Positions 1 through 10,800 are shown, numbered from the stretch's first letter. The stretch is DNA of 64,000 nt from GCA-002708315 sp963676635 (GCA_963676635.1 OY781105.1:1674001-1738000), one strand, 5' to 3'. The notes: generated from the letters alone by a model not told the origin. A program made the numbers and translations.

Positions 1-69
1 AAAGGCAATAAAAATCAATGTCAAGAAAGCAGCATTGCCAAATAATTAACATCAGATATTATCAGGATA

Positions 70-2745
70 ATGATAAAAAAAGTTTTTTGCATTGTAATAT
101 TATTTGTCTTTTCTTCGGGCTTATTATATAGCCAGGAAGCACAGACGCTTATAGTTAATAAAAATTATTTTGCCACAACTCTCGGTGGAGCTTTAAAGGA
201 TCTTGAAAAGTCCTATAATTTAAAAATTGATTTCAAGATGAGTGATGTCAAGGGGAATATGGTGCCCTCAAAGCATTACAATATGCCCTTAGGTGAGTTT
301 ATGGCAGATATTCTTGAAAATACAAACCTGCATTTTAAAATTGTGGAAGATCAGATACAAATAAGAAAGAAGTCTGACCCGCTCACATTAAAAGATAAAG
401 TATACAAAACAAAACAAGACTTCACCTTAACAGGACTTGTATGTGATAAAGAAACAGGAGAGATATTACCATTTGCACAAGTAATTGTTGAAGGCAGCAC
501 CAATGGAACTACAAGTAATGTAGATGGGTATTTCACCCTCTTTCACGTTCCTTCTGACACATCAACTTTGCTAATAGGATATGTAGGATACACAAAAAAA
601 AGCTTGAAATTAACCCCACGACTGGTTAACAACAAGCTTGTTATTGAAATGGAGAAAGGTGCTGTTCAACTGGAAGATGTTAATATCACTGGTGAGAGAA
701 AAGACCTTATGAAAGTTTCCGACAAAATCAGTGAAACAGCAATAACACCAAGAGAGATATCTGTACTACCAAGTCTTGGCGAGAAAGATATTTTCAGAAC
801 TTTCCAGCTTATGCCCGGTGTTAGCGGCAGCAACGAAGGATCTGCAGGACTTTATGTACGCGGCGGTACTCCTGATCAAAACCTTATTCTTTATGATGGA
901 TTTACTGTTTATCACGTAGATCACCTTTTTGGGATGTTTAGTACATTCAACTCTAATGCTGTTATGGATGTTAAGTTGTTTAAAGGTGGGTTTGAATCGA
1001 AATATGGTGGAAGGATTTCCAGTGTTATGGATATTGTAGGTAAAGATGGTAACGAACATAAATTTAATCTGGGTGCCGACTTAAGCTTCCTAAGTCTTAA
1101 CGGTTTTGTAGAATTCCCTGTTGGCAAAAAAGCAACTGTTATGTTTGCTTTCCGGAGATCATTCCAATCGGCATTATATAATAAGTTTTTCGATAGCTAC
1201 AGTGACGACAACACAACAACTTCATCATTTGGGGGAGGATCAGGTAATGCACCTCCTGGAAGACATATGGAGGAAGCACAGCCAACTTCATACTTTTATG
1301 ATTTAAACGGTAAGGTATCATACAAACCCACAAACAAGGATATTGTAAGCTTCAGTGTGTTTAATGGTAAAGACGTACTGGACAACTCACGTGAAAATGA
1401 ACATTCGTTTGGCGGTCAGGAAATGAATAATGGCGTTAACGATCTTACCGACTGGGGTAATCTGGGAGCAAGTCTAAAATGGTCAAGAAAGTGGAGTGAA
1501 AAAATTTATTCAAATGCTCTTGTTTCTTTCTCAAATTACTTCAGTGTACGCGACAGGCTGTCAGAGATGACACGTATCACCGAAGACGATGAATATGAAA
1601 CAGAAACCCGTGGCACTTATGAGAATAATGATCTTACAGACTACGCTTTTAAGATTGATAACGAATGGCAGATCGACCTTAAGAACAAAGTGGAATTCGG
1701 TGTTCAGGGAAATTATTTTAATATAAAGTACGACTACCAGCGTGATGACACTATCACTATCCAGCAGCGTGATGAAACACAACAATTGATCTCGTTATAT
1801 GCACAGGATACATGGACTCCTGCAACAAGACTAAGTATTATCCCCGGAATAAGACTATCATACTACACAGGAACAAGCAAGCCATACTTTGAGCCACGGT
1901 TGTCAGCATCTTATGCCCTTACTGAAAAGCTGAAGCTAAAAGCTGCAACTGGAATCTATTACCAGTTTGCTCAGCGTGTAATCCGTGAAGATATACAATC
2001 AGGATCAAAAGATTTCTGGGTGCTGGCTAACGGTACAGATATCAATGTATCTTCTTCAACACACTATATTGCTGGTGCCTCTTATGAAACACCTGAATTT
2101 CTTTTCGACGTAGAAGCATACTACAAAGAACTTAACGGACTAACAGAATACACATTGCGTTATATCCCTGAGTTCGGATCTGTTGACAATTTTGATGAGT
2201 TTTATTATTCAGGTGATGGCTTTGCGCAAGGTGTGGAATTCCTTATTCAAAAGAAATTCGGAGACCTTAGCGGATGGGTGAGCTATACTTTGGGTCAGGT
2301 TCTTTACAACTTCCCTGTTTACGGCGACGGATGGTTCCCTGCAAGTCATGATGTTACCAATGAAGTTAAATTCGTTGGTATTTACAAACTTAAGCGCTGG
2401 ACATTCTCAGCTACATGGATATTTGCTACAGGGAAACCGTATACATGTCCAGATGGTGGTTATACATTAGAATTACCAGATGGTACAACACAAGACTACA
2501 TCCTGGTTGGCAGTAAAAATGCCAGCCGTTATCCCAACTATCACAGATTAGACATAGCTGTTTCCAGAGAGATAAAATTCGGGGACATGGCTTTCGGAAA
2601 TATCTCTTTCTCTCTGTTTAATGTATATAACCGACAAAATATTTGGTATAAAGAATTTGAAATGGTGGATGGCGAACTCATCGAAACAGATATCAATCTA
2701 CTGGGAATAACACCTAATCTAACATTATCATTTAGCATACGATAA
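70..2745 (+). CDS. TonB-dependent receptor with STN and carboxypeptidase-like domains
   Basis: Outer-membrane active transporter of 891 residues. A signal peptide covers about residues 1-22 (ends LLYSQ). A secretin/TonB short N-terminal (STN) region lies at about 27-98, a carboxypeptidase regulatory-like beta sandwich at about 117-197, the plug at about 225-330 (LMPGVSG, then LYVRGGTPDQNLILYDG), and the rest is a 22-strand-type barrel ending in an aromatic/basic tail (LSFSIR). STN domains in this family usually talk to a FecR anti-sigma factor. None is visible downstream, so any partner would lie before the window. The DUF4249 gene starts one base after the stop, so the two are surely one operon. 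Substrate unknown. The receptor is related in architecture to the one at 22805-25309. Confidence 0.93.
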   Translation: MIKKVFCIVILFVFSSGLLYSQEAQTLIVNKNYFATTLGGALKDLEKSYNLKIDFKMSDVKGNMVPSKHYNMPLGEFMADILENTNLHFKIVEDQIQIRKKSDPLTLKDKVYKTKQDFTLTGLVCDKETGEILPFAQVIVEGSTNGTTSNVDGYFTLFHVPSDTSTLLIGYVGYTKKSLKLTPRLVNNKLVIEMEKGAVQLEDVNITGERKDLMKVSDKISETAITPREISVLPSLGEKDIFRTFQLMPGVSGSNEGSAGLYVRGGTPDQNLILYDGFTVYHVDHLFGMFSTFNSNAVMDVKLFKGGFESKYGGRISSVMDIVGKDGNEHKFNLGADLSFLSLNGFVEFPVGKKATVMFAFRRSFQSALYNKFFDSYSDDNTTTSSFGGGSGNAPPGRHMEEAQPTSYFYDLNGKVSYKPTNKDIVSFSVFNGKDVLDNSRENEHSFGGQEMNNGVNDLTDWGNLGASLKWSRKWSEKIYSNALVSFSNYFSVRDRLSEMTRITEDDEYETETRGTYENNDLTDYAFKIDNEWQIDLKNKVEFGVQGNYFNIKYDYQRDDTITIQQRDETQQLISLYAQDTWTPATRLSIIPGIRLSYYTGTSKPYFEPRLSASYALTEKLKLKAATGIYYQFAQRVIREDIQSGSKDFWVLANGTDINVSSSTHYIAGASYETPEFLFDVEAYYKELNGLTEYTLRYIPEFGSVDNFDEFYYSGDGFAQGVEFLIQKKFGDLSGWVSYTLGQVLYNFPVYGDGWFPASHDVTNEVKFVGIYKLKRWTFSATWIFATGKPYTCPDGGYTLELPDGTTQDYILVGSKNASRYPNYHRLDIAVSREIKFGDMAFGNISFSLFNVYNRQNIWYKEFEMVDGELIETDINLLGITPNLTLSFSIR

Positions 2746-2746
2746 A

Positions 2747-3592
2747 ATGAAGAAAATATATAAAATAGATTTTTTTGCGTTCATGTTACTTGCTTTCCTG
2801 ATGGCCGGATGCCAGGAGCCGACAATAGACGAATTATCCGTTGAAAACATAGCTGTTATACAATCGTTTCTCACTCCCGGAACACCACCGGTTGTCAGGC
2901 TAAGCAAAGTAATTGAATTCACCAATGATACAACCATTGTACCTGACTCGGTAATAACCGGTCAGAGTGTACATATTATTTATGAAGATCAGGTTTTCTC
3001 TTTAGATGAAAGCACAACATCCCCCGGTACTTATTATGACTCTACCGGAGCTCTTACAATTATGGAAGAGAAAACCTATGATCTGGACTTTACCTATAAC
3101 AATCAGGTAATTTCAAGTACTACAGAGGTGCCCTCAAAGCCACAGGACTATGAGATATCAGACACAACAATTTATGTGGCCAGAGTTACAGAAGACAGTG
3201 GCCCCGGTGGTATGCCTTCGATGGATGAAATAGAAATTACATGGGATAATGATAATTACGAATACTATCTTATCATTATTAAATACATGGAGGATGAATA
3301 CGATACTATAAACACAACCAGAGATATTGATAACGCTGAAGAACTGGCAAATTTTACCTCTGAGCCTATGCAAACAAACATGTATATGCTTAGAAGTATG
3401 GAGTTTTCTTTCTTTGGAACATATCAAGTTATCCTTTCGCATATAACCTCAGACTATGCAAGTTTGTATGAATCAATGAGTCAAAGTTCACTGGAAGGAC
3501 TTACTGAACCTGAATCAAATATTGAGAATGGTAAAGGGATTTTTACATCCTTTTGCAGTGATACTTTACAAATACATATAAAAGAGGAGTAA
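2747..3592 (+). CDS. DUF4249-type lipoprotein
   Basis: Predicted outer-membrane lipoprotein of 281 residues. The lipobox is LMAGC at about residues 18-22, followed by QEPTIDEL. The pattern of an early beta-rich domain (VRLSKVIEFTNDTTIVPDSVITG, given here only in part as a landmark: VVRLSK then PDSVITG) and YDLDFTYNNQVISSTTEVP fits DUF4249 proteins, which commonly sit directly after STN-type TonB receptors in Bacteroidota. That placement is seen here: the gene starts one base after the receptor stop. A ligand-capturing or receptor-accessory role on the cell surface is an inference from context. No enzymatic motif is visible. Confidence 0.78.
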   Translation: MKKIYKIDFFAFMLLAFLMAGCQEPTIDELSVENIAVIQSFLTPGTPPVVRLSKVIEFTNDTTIVPDSVITGQSVHIIYEDQVFSLDESTTSPGTYYDSTGALTIMEEKTYDLDFTYNNQVISSTTEVPSKPQDYEISDTTIYVARVTEDSGPGGMPSMDEIEITWDNDNYEYYLIIIKYMEDEYDTINTTRDIDNAEELANFTSEPMQTNMYMLRSMEFSFFGTYQVILSHITSDYASLYESMSQSSLEGLTEPESNIENGKGIFTSFCSDTLQIHIKEE

Positions 3593-3616
3593 TATTTATA
3601 ACTAAATTTTTACAAC

Positions 3617-4093
3617 ATGAACAAAAACTTTTTTGGAATTTTAATGTTCCTAATGCTAACCGGAGGAATGATAGTTAACGCTCAGGGGGTTTATATTGAA
3701 ACCCGTAACGGCGATGAGATATCACAACAAATGGAAAATATCACTAAAGGTACTTTTGATGGTATTAATCTCGTGTTCAATATGGAAAACAAAACAACCA
3801 AAACTTATAACCTACTGGAAGTTCAAAAGATGTACTTCTATGACAATACGGTTATTAATGATGAACTACAGGATGCAAGCACATTATTGGTTTATCCAAA
3901 TCCAACTAACGGACAATTTCAGGTTGTAACTAACGACTCCGAAACTATTGTCTCTGTATGGTCACTTCAGGGAACTCTTGTACTACAGAAGACGATCTCA
4001 GAAGGGAACAATACTCTTGACTTATCCGGAAACTCAGCCGGTGTGTATATTGTTAAAACTAATAACTCACTCCAAAAACTGATACTGCAATGA
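3617..4093 (+). CDS. Small T9SS-sorted secreted protein
   Basis: A 158-residue secreted protein. It has a signal peptide (about residues 1-22, ending IVNAQG) and a short mature region of about 60 residues. The C-terminal type A T9SS sorting domain covers about 88-158: it opens LLVYPNPTNGQF, continues GTLVLQKTI, and closes with the SAGVYIVK and LQKLILQ strands. Type IX secretion should carry it across the outer membrane. Most of the protein is sorting signal, so the functional part is very small. It overlaps the next gene by 4 bp (ATGA), which implies translational coupling and a shared job with that beta-helical protein. Function unknown. Confidence 0.85.
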   Translation: MNKNFFGILMFLMLTGGMIVNAQGVYIETRNGDEISQQMENITKGTFDGINLVFNMENKTTKTYNLLEVQKMYFYDNTVINDELQDASTLLVYPNPTNGQFQVVTNDSETIVSVWSLQGTLVLQKTISEGNNTLDLSGNSAGVYIVKTNNSLQKLILQ

Positions 4094-6312
4094 AAAAATC
4101 TGCGATAATATTAATTATGCTCATTGCTGTATCAATGGCATTCGGACAAAATACAGTGCTGGTTCATAATTCCTCAGGTATTACCGATGAATATTATATC
4201 AGCGAGACTGACAGTATGTATTTCGATCAGGATAACCTGAAAGTATTTTTTGTAATTCAAGGAGTTACTGAGGAATACAACACCACAGACATCGACAGCA
4301 TTACTTTTGACGTAAGTACTGACTCTACAGTTTATATTGATTATTATGACTCAGAAGTTGTGGTTACTAATCCGCTTGAGGCAGATGGTGTTGATGTTGA
4401 AGTCGATGGCGCTTATGTAGTTGTTACTTCAACCAGCGATATCAGCGATATCAATTATGTGCTTTCAGGCACAAGCAGTGAAGGGATGTTCAAGTTGTAC
4501 TCTGACTATCCATCCACAATATTATTGAATAACGTAACACTGACAAATCCAGTAGGACCAGCAATTAATATTCAGTCGTCGGAGCATACAACAATTCATA
4601 TAGTACCCGGCACATCCAATACCATGACAGATGGTGAGGTTTATGATGATCCTGTAGGTGATGAAGATCAGAAAGCTTGTGTGTTTAGTGAAGGGATACT
4701 TGGTTTCAACGGATCAGGAGCTTTGACAATTAACGGACTGGGTGATGACCAGCACGGTTTGTGCAGTGATGATTATATCATTATCGATGAAGGTACTATT
4801 ACAATAGCAAGTGCTGTTAAAGATGGTATCCATGGTAAAGATGGCTTAATTGTTAATGGTGGATATATAAATATTCAGTCTGACAAAGACGGTATTGATG
4901 GTGATGAAGGCGAAGTGCTTATCACAAATGGATCAATAATTATTGTAAGCAATACAGATGACGTAAAAGGCTTAAAAGCCGATCTGGCCATTACAATCAG
5001 TGGAGGTAATGTTAATATTACTGTAAATGGTAATCAATCGAAGGGCATTAAAAGTGATGAAGACATTAGCTTAACAGGAGGTATAGTTACAATCCTTGCT
5101 GCAGGAGATGTTGTTCTTGAGTCATCAGGATCGGGCTATGACCCATCATATTGTACTGCAATAAAAGGCGATGCCGGTGTTATTGCAAACGGTGCAACAA
5201 TCAATCTCACCGCAACAGGAGAAGCAGCACGTGGAATCTCCGCCAACGGAAATATTGAAATATTAAGCGGTACTGTTAATATTACATGTAGCGGTAACGG
5301 TGCCAGATACACCAATGAAGAAGGAGTACTCGACTCTTATGCTGGTAAATGTCTGAAATCGGATGTTGACATTAATATTACAGGTGGTACTACAACACTA
5401 TCCAATTCAGGCTCTGGTGGTGATGGCATCTCAGCTGATGGCAACCTGACCATAGGAACAGAAACCAGCTCCCCAAATATCAATGTCACCACAACAGGTA
5501 GTAGCATTTATATCTCTGGTGGAGGAGAAGACGCTGATTATGATGAGTCCAAGACTATAACTATCGATTCTGATATTGTTATTGAAAACGGGGATATTCA
5601 CATTGACTCAGCTGATGACGGTATTAAATCAGATACCTTTATTACCTTTAATGGAGGAACTATCTACATTGCTGACTCGTATGAAGGTATCGAGGCACCA
5701 AATATCTACATCTATGACGGTGACATCACAGTATATTCATCAGATGACGCAATAAACGCTACATATGGTAATGGTGGTGAGCAAAATGATGGTAGTATGT
5801 GCTCCATTAATGGTGGTAATATAGCACTATATGCTTCAGGAGGCGATGGCCTTGACAGCAACGGCGATATTGAGATTACAGGTGGTCTTACTATAGTCCA
5901 TGGTCCTCAGTCTGCCCCTGAGGTTGGGTTAGATGCTAATGGTGAATGTGTTGTTGATGGTGGGTTTTTGGTTATTTCAGGGCCCAATTCAAACATGACA
6001 GAAGGACCAAGCAACTCATCATCACAGCTTTCAGCCCTTTTCACTACATTCAGCACCCTATCGGCAAACACAATCTTCCACATTGAAGACAATGATGGTA
6101 ATGATATTGTAACATTTGCACCAATACGGTCATACAGCGCAATGATCCTGTCAACAGAAGATCTGGAAACAGGTGTAACCTACAATTTGTATACAGGTGG
6201 GTCATCTACAGGCAGTGTAAGTAATGGTCTTTATACAGGAGGTACTTATTCAGGTGGAACCTTCAAAAAGAGCTTTACATTAAGTGGCACAACCAATCAA
6301 ATATCGTTTTAA
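4090..6312 (+). CDS. Carbohydrate-binding beta-helix protein (Cthe_2159-like)
   Basis: A 740-residue secreted protein with a signal peptide at about 1-19 (MAFGQ). The first 80 residues resemble the mature start of the preceding T9SS protein. From about residue 90 on it is made of repeated beta-helix turns with the pattern DGIxxxGxIxIxGGxIxI, many with Asp/Gly pairs (DGIHGKDGL, DGIDGDEGEVLI, KGIKSDEDI, DGISADGNL). This is the pattern of the Cthe_2159 family (DUF4353), described as cellulose/acid-sugar-binding calcium-rich parallel beta-helix proteins. A surface polysaccharide-binding or adhesin role is an inference. No clear T9SS tail is visible (ends TNQISF). Last gene of the four-gene operon; a strong terminator follows. 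Confidence 0.82.
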   Translation: MKKSAIILIMLIAVSMAFGQNTVLVHNSSGITDEYYISETDSMYFDQDNLKVFFVIQGVTEEYNTTDIDSITFDVSTDSTVYIDYYDSEVVVTNPLEADGVDVEVDGAYVVVTSTSDISDINYVLSGTSSEGMFKLYSDYPSTILLNNVTLTNPVGPAINIQSSEHTTIHIVPGTSNTMTDGEVYDDPVGDEDQKACVFSEGILGFNGSGALTINGLGDDQHGLCSDDYIIIDEGTITIASAVKDGIHGKDGLIVNGGYINIQSDKDGIDGDEGEVLITNGSIIIVSNTDDVKGLKADLAITISGGNVNITVNGNQSKGIKSDEDISLTGGIVTILAAGDVVLESSGSGYDPSYCTAIKGDAGVIANGATINLTATGEAARGISANGNIEILSGTVNITCSGNGARYTNEEGVLDSYAGKCLKSDVDINITGGTTTLSNSGSGGDGISADGNLTIGTETSSPNINVTTTGSSIYISGGGEDADYDESKTITIDSDIVIENGDIHIDSADDGIKSDTFITFNGGTIYIADSYEGIEAPNIYIYDGDITVYSSDDAINATYGNGGEQNDGSMCSINGGNIALYASGGDGLDSNGDIEITGGLTIVHGPQSAPEVGLDANGECVVDGGFLVISGPNSNMTEGPSNSSSQLSALFTTFSTLSANTIFHIEDNDGNDIVTFAPIRSYSAMILSTEDLETGVTYNLYTGGSSTGSVSNGLYTGGTYSGGTFKKSFTLSGTTNQISF

Positions 6313-6424
6313 TACTAACTTCCATCCGGTGACAACTCCAAACTACTTCCAATGTTAAAATAAGTGTAATTGATAATAGGTTTTATATCCAAAATAAAAC
6401 AAGAGTTGAACCGGATTTTTACTT

Positions 6425-6456
6425 AAAAGGGTTGTGAGCTATTCACAGCCCTTTTT
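6425..6456 (+). terminator. Rho-independent terminator after 4090-6312
   Basis: A 13-bp stem (AAAAGGGTTGTGA with TCACAGCCCTTTT, one G-T pair) encloses a short loop and is followed by a T-run. It lies 112 bp after the stop of the beta-helix gene. The left arm of the first phased repeat element begins right at its end. Confidence 0.8.
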
Positions 6457-6684
6457 GTTATTGCAGGCTTTGTGTTATTTCTTAATTTCTTTTGTGCTGT
6501 TACTCATTCTCTTCTGTGTATTCAGTATTCTGATGCGCATCAGGAATGATTCTGATGCGCATCAGGATTGTTTTTGATGCGCATCAGGATCAGTTCTGAT
6601 GCGCATCAGAAAAGTAATTACACAAGAGGAAATGACTGATTACACAAGAGGAAATGACTAACGGCACAAAAGAGAATAACAATT
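6455..6684. repeat. Phased repeat element 1: four palindromes with two symmetric arms
   Basis: The core holds four perfect TGATGCGCATCA palindromes at 6531, 6553, 6575 and 6597, exactly 22 bp apart. A right arm of three 22-bp units follows on the + strand, starting at 6619, 6641 and 6663 (TACACAAGAG, TACACAAGAG, GGCACAAAAG). A left arm of three units reads outward on the - strand from 6520, 6498 and 6476 (TACACAGAAG, AGCACAAAAG, AACACAAAGC). Both arms begin 49.5 bp from the core centre, so the element has dyad symmetry. It sits between two convergent genes. It is the only one of the three copies in the window with two recognisable arms. Function unknown. Confidence 0.9.
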
Positions 6685-6770
6685 CTATGAAAACGTATAT
6701 AGTACTATTAGCTCTTTAAAGATAAATTGGCATTTATAAAAGGTGTAACATCGCTAATTGCGAAAATACT

Positions 6771-7865
6771 CTACTCAACAATCATCTCAACCGGTATTCT
6801 TATAAACACCGGACGATATTTCGATGCATCCTGAAATACATCCTGAAGATCAAAACTATTAACGCAATACGACACCAGCAACTCACCATTACTGGTAAAA
6901 TAAGGATGAGCTACAGAGTTATAAGCAAACAGATCTTTATCATTCGACAATGGCTTTGGATGATACAGCAACTTTTTATTACCCCATCCGGTATAAGGTT
7001 TGTCGGAAGTCAGGCTAACAAGATCAGTACTCATAAAGTCACCAGTTTGTGTCATAAGCACATACTTATCACCAATTTTAATCACGCTAAACTGCTCAGA
7101 ACCTTTCATATCGAGCATTGGCTTTGCCTTACGGGAATCATTCACCCAGCCTGTACCATCGAAGAACTCCCAGGGTGCAGTAATGTCACCTTTAGGGGCA
7201 CGTGCAACAAACGGATATTTATCACCAGCCCCATAGATATAAGTAAAATCAGGATCATCATCGCAAACAGCATGACCCCAGTGAACCTGCATATCATTAG
7301 GATAATCCAGAGGTGTAATACTTTCTAAATTTATATCAGGCAAAGAGAATGTTGCTATATTAGCATCCACCCAACGAAAGCCCCAGTTACCTTCCTCAGC
7401 CTGATAGAAGCCAGTCATAAATACCTTAAGCTTACCATCTTCTACCAGTCCGTCGCCGGGCCAATACCACAGTGAGTCTTCTGAGAATACTGTACCTTTA
7501 ACGGCATCAGGAGGGATAACAAAGGATGATTCCCAACCATCGATAACATTATACAAGGTTGTCAATGAATCACCATCCTGCACACCCATTGAGTTTCTTA
7601 TAAAGACTGGAGAGCTTTTTTCACGACTACCATCAGGGTTAACAGTACCCAAAAATGTGTCGCCAAATATCCACACAACGCGGCCATCAGGTAACGGAAC
7701 AGAGTAAAATCCATCAGAACCTGTACTACCACAGCAGTCGCGAGCAAAAAACTCAGTAAATTGCTTATCGATATATGGTTTTTCAGCTGTTTTCTTTTCA
7801 TTTTTGCATGATATTGCCATCAGCAATATTGCGATCAAAGTAAGGGATTTGATAAATCTTAACAT
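6771..7865 (-). CDS. Beta-propeller lipoprotein (DUF4185/DUF5005-like)
   Basis: A 364-residue lipoprotein with lipobox LMAISC at about 15-20. Motifs spaced through the protein suggest a five-bladed propeller like those of GH43/GH117-type or DUF4185/DUF5005 proteins: GSDGFYSVPLPDGRVVWIFG with GDTFLG near the start, LWYWPGDGLVEDGKL in the middle, and DLFAYNSVAHPYF then LLVSYCVNSFD near the end. Family assignment is by pattern only. It begins 3 bp after the stop of the GH92 gene and is the last gene of the mannoside PUL, so a glycan-binding or glycosidase role on the periplasmic or outer face is likely but unproven. Confidence 0.62.
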   Translation of the reverse strand: MLRFIKSLTLIAILLMAISCKNEKKTAEKPYIDKQFTEFFARDCCGSTGSDGFYSVPLPDGRVVWIFGDTFLGTVNPDGSREKSSPVFIRNSMGVQDGDSLTTLYNVIDGWESSFVIPPDAVKGTVFSEDSLWYWPGDGLVEDGKLKVFMTGFYQAEEGNWGFRWVDANIATFSLPDINLESITPLDYPNDMQVHWGHAVCDDDPDFTYIYGAGDKYPFVARAPKGDITAPWEFFDGTGWVNDSRKAKPMLDMKGSEQFSVIKIGDKYVLMTQTGDFMSTDLVSLTSDKPYTGWGNKKLLYHPKPLSNDKDLFAYNSVAHPYFTSNGELLVSYCVNSFDLQDVFQDASKYRPVFIRIPVEMIVE

Positions 7866-7868
7866 AAC

Positions 7869-10800
7869 CTAATTATTTACAAACTTTTCAATAGCTTCTT
7901 TCCATATGAGATATCCTTTGCCATTAACATGAAGCCCATCAAAGCTATATTCAGGATTCAGTTTCACTTCAGGATCTGTAACAACAAATAATGGATAAAG
8001 ATCAATAAATGTCACATCCTTTTTCTGCGCCAAATCAACCAATCCTTCATTTATCAATACCAGATCATCATTGTTTCTTGTCCAGTGTACCTTCTGATCA
8101 ACAGGAAGAACACTCTCTATATAAATCTCCGTTTCCGGTGAATTTATCTGGATACTGTCAATAATCATATAATAATTTGAAAGTACGTGATCAACAGTCT
8201 TTCCATAAGCCAGATCATTTGTACCAATCATAATAAATACCTTCGAAGGCTTTCTGTTTGTAATCTCTGAAATACGTTCCAGGATACCATCTGTATCATC
8301 ACCACCAATACCACGATTCAGAATATTTGGGTTTTGAAACATCTCAGCCCACTCGCAGTTATCAGTAATACTGTTACCCAGAAAAATTATCGAATTATCA
8401 ATCTGAGGCATCAGCTCAAAATGTTCCTTTTTATGATAATAATAAGCGCGTACAGCCTTATTCCATGCCTCAAGATCTTCGGCAAGCTTATCATAAGCCA
8501 TTATTTCACTTATCTCATCATCATTAAGACGACTACTTAGCGACGGCGGTGCATCTTCCGGAGCAGAGCCCCATTTCTTATTTGGTTCAGGTCCCATTTT
8601 CAGCACCAGCTTACCACCGTTAACCAACTGCGAATGATAAAACCATGGCTTATCGAGCTTCTTGCCATTAAGTTTAGCACTCTGCACATATCTGTTTTTG
8701 TCACTGGTATTTTTAGCTTCAATCACGAACTTGCTTCCCTTATAATAGCTCGTATCCAAATCAATAATCACTTTTTCAAAAACAGGGCTTCCTATTTCAT
8801 AAACAGGATCAACTGAAGTACCTCCATCCATTTCAAAAAGCCCCATGGCACTCATAACATACCATGCCCCCATTTGTCCCTGATCTTCATCGCCAGGCCA
8901 GGCATCAATGCTATCACCATAAAAGCCATTCATAATCTCACGTACCCAATACTGCGTCAGCCAAGGAGCTCCGGCATAGTTAAACAAATAAGCCGCTTCC
9001 ATATTAGGCTGGTTACCATGATTTATAGGTAATATCCCCACTCCTACCAGTCCGTTTTCATCCAGATTTTCCGAGTTAAAGCGATAAGGCAGAGATTTCT
9101 TAAAACCCTCTTCCAGTCGATTGATATATGTTTCTTTGCCAAGCATGTCAAGCAGTCCCTGTTGATCATGAGGGACAAACCACGTATACTGCCAGGCGTT
9201 ACCTTCAACGAAACCTGGTCCGTAAAATACTGAATGCCCATAAGGGGAAAAGTCAGACACCCATGATCCATCAGCATTTTTCATCCACACATAACCCAGA
9301 GAATCGCAGAACACATTATTATAGTTAAAAGCACGCTTTGTAAATGTCTTATAGTCTGATTCATTACCAATAGCTTTGGCCATCTGCCCAACAGTATAAT
9401 CATCATAAGCATATTCAAGAGTGTTACTAACAGGTCCTTCCTCATTAGGCACAAAACCCAGCTTCATATAGGAATCAAGATTTCTGTTACCTACAAGTCC
9501 ACCACCAGGATGTGGCTTACCCTGTTCCATCTGGTTATGTCTGATAGCCTTATATGCTTTATCAACATCATAATTACGAATACCCTTCTGATAAGCGCTC
9601 ACAATCAGCGGTATCTCATGCGAAGCAACCATTATACTGGAATACTCAATACCGGTAGGACCCTTTGGCAGCCACCCTCCTTTATCATAGATTTCCAGCA
9701 GGGAGCGCACCCAGCTATTGGCAATTTCCGGATGCTGCAGAGTCCACAACTGATTAACATTCCAGAAAGTATTCCAGAATGCATCGCCACCATAAACAAC
9801 ATCATCAGGATCAGCAAGCTGCTGCACTTTCTCATACATATCCATATACTTGCCATTAACATCACTCCATATGGTACGACTGGCATAAACACGATACATA
9901 TTAGTATAGAATTTCTTAAGATCAACAGGAGTACCACCTTCAACCTGAATAGTCCCCAGCAGGTTATTCCATGTATCCTGGTTACTTTTAACCACAGCGT
10001 CAAAATCCCAGTTAAAAGGATTCATTTCTGTTTCCAGATTAATTCTTGCCTGCTCAACACTCACCAGAGATATACCTGATTGCATAAGGATTTGCTCACC
10101 TTCTTCTGTATTAAAAGTAACGAAAGCCCCTACATCATTATCCCCGAAGATATTGTATATCTCTTGAGCATTCTCAAAAATCTCTTCATTAATCCAGCCA
10201 TTAAAAGATGTAAAAGGTTTATTAAAACGAATCACGAAATTCAGTCGGAACTCATTATAATTAGCACCACGCAGACTTTGTTGCACGGTGTATCCTTCAA
10301 TCTCAGTGTCGCTCACCTTAGTAATCTTAGCTTCAAATATCTCGTAGCTGTATTCAGTAGGTATTTTAAGATCAATCAACACCCTGGAGCTTGATGATTC
10401 AGGAAAGGTATAGCGTTGAAATCCTGCCCTTGTGGTTGTAGTCAGCTCGGCGTTAATTCCATAATCCTCAAGCATAACCTGATAATAACCTGCTTTGGCT
10501 GTTTCATTGTCATGAGAGAACCCCGACCTATAACCCAGATCAGGATTTTGTTCCGTTCCCGGCATAATCTTCAAAGGACCATTTGCTGGCATTGTCAGCA
10601 AACCTCCCATTGTCCATGAATGGAGATGTGAGAATCCGGCGATGTTAGGTATCTTATATTCATAACCTGCCTTCCAGCCTTTTCTTTGGTTATCAGGACT
10701 CAGTTTAACCATCCCGAAAGGCATAGCAACACCCGGAAACATCATCCAACGCGCAAAGGTAGTCCCCATCAGAGGGTCCACATAATCAACAGGAGTAATA

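Noticed and set aside
1..69. Promoter for the first TonB receptor
   Set aside because: No TAnnTTTG element is visible in 69 bp; the gene may be part of an operon that begins before the window.
766..1333. Open frames opposite and within the first TonB receptor gene
   Set aside because: Composition and position mark them as shadows of the receptor frame; no start signals or family motifs.
6455..6684. The repeat arrays as CRISPR or minisatellite
   Set aside because: The 22-bp period leaves no room for spacers, no cas genes are present, and the units are two motif types with dyad symmetry rather than one tandem unit.
9510..10079. 189-residue open frame opposite the GH92 gene
   Set aside because: It lies wholly within a well-supported coding region on the other strand and shows no motif, signal peptide or promoter.
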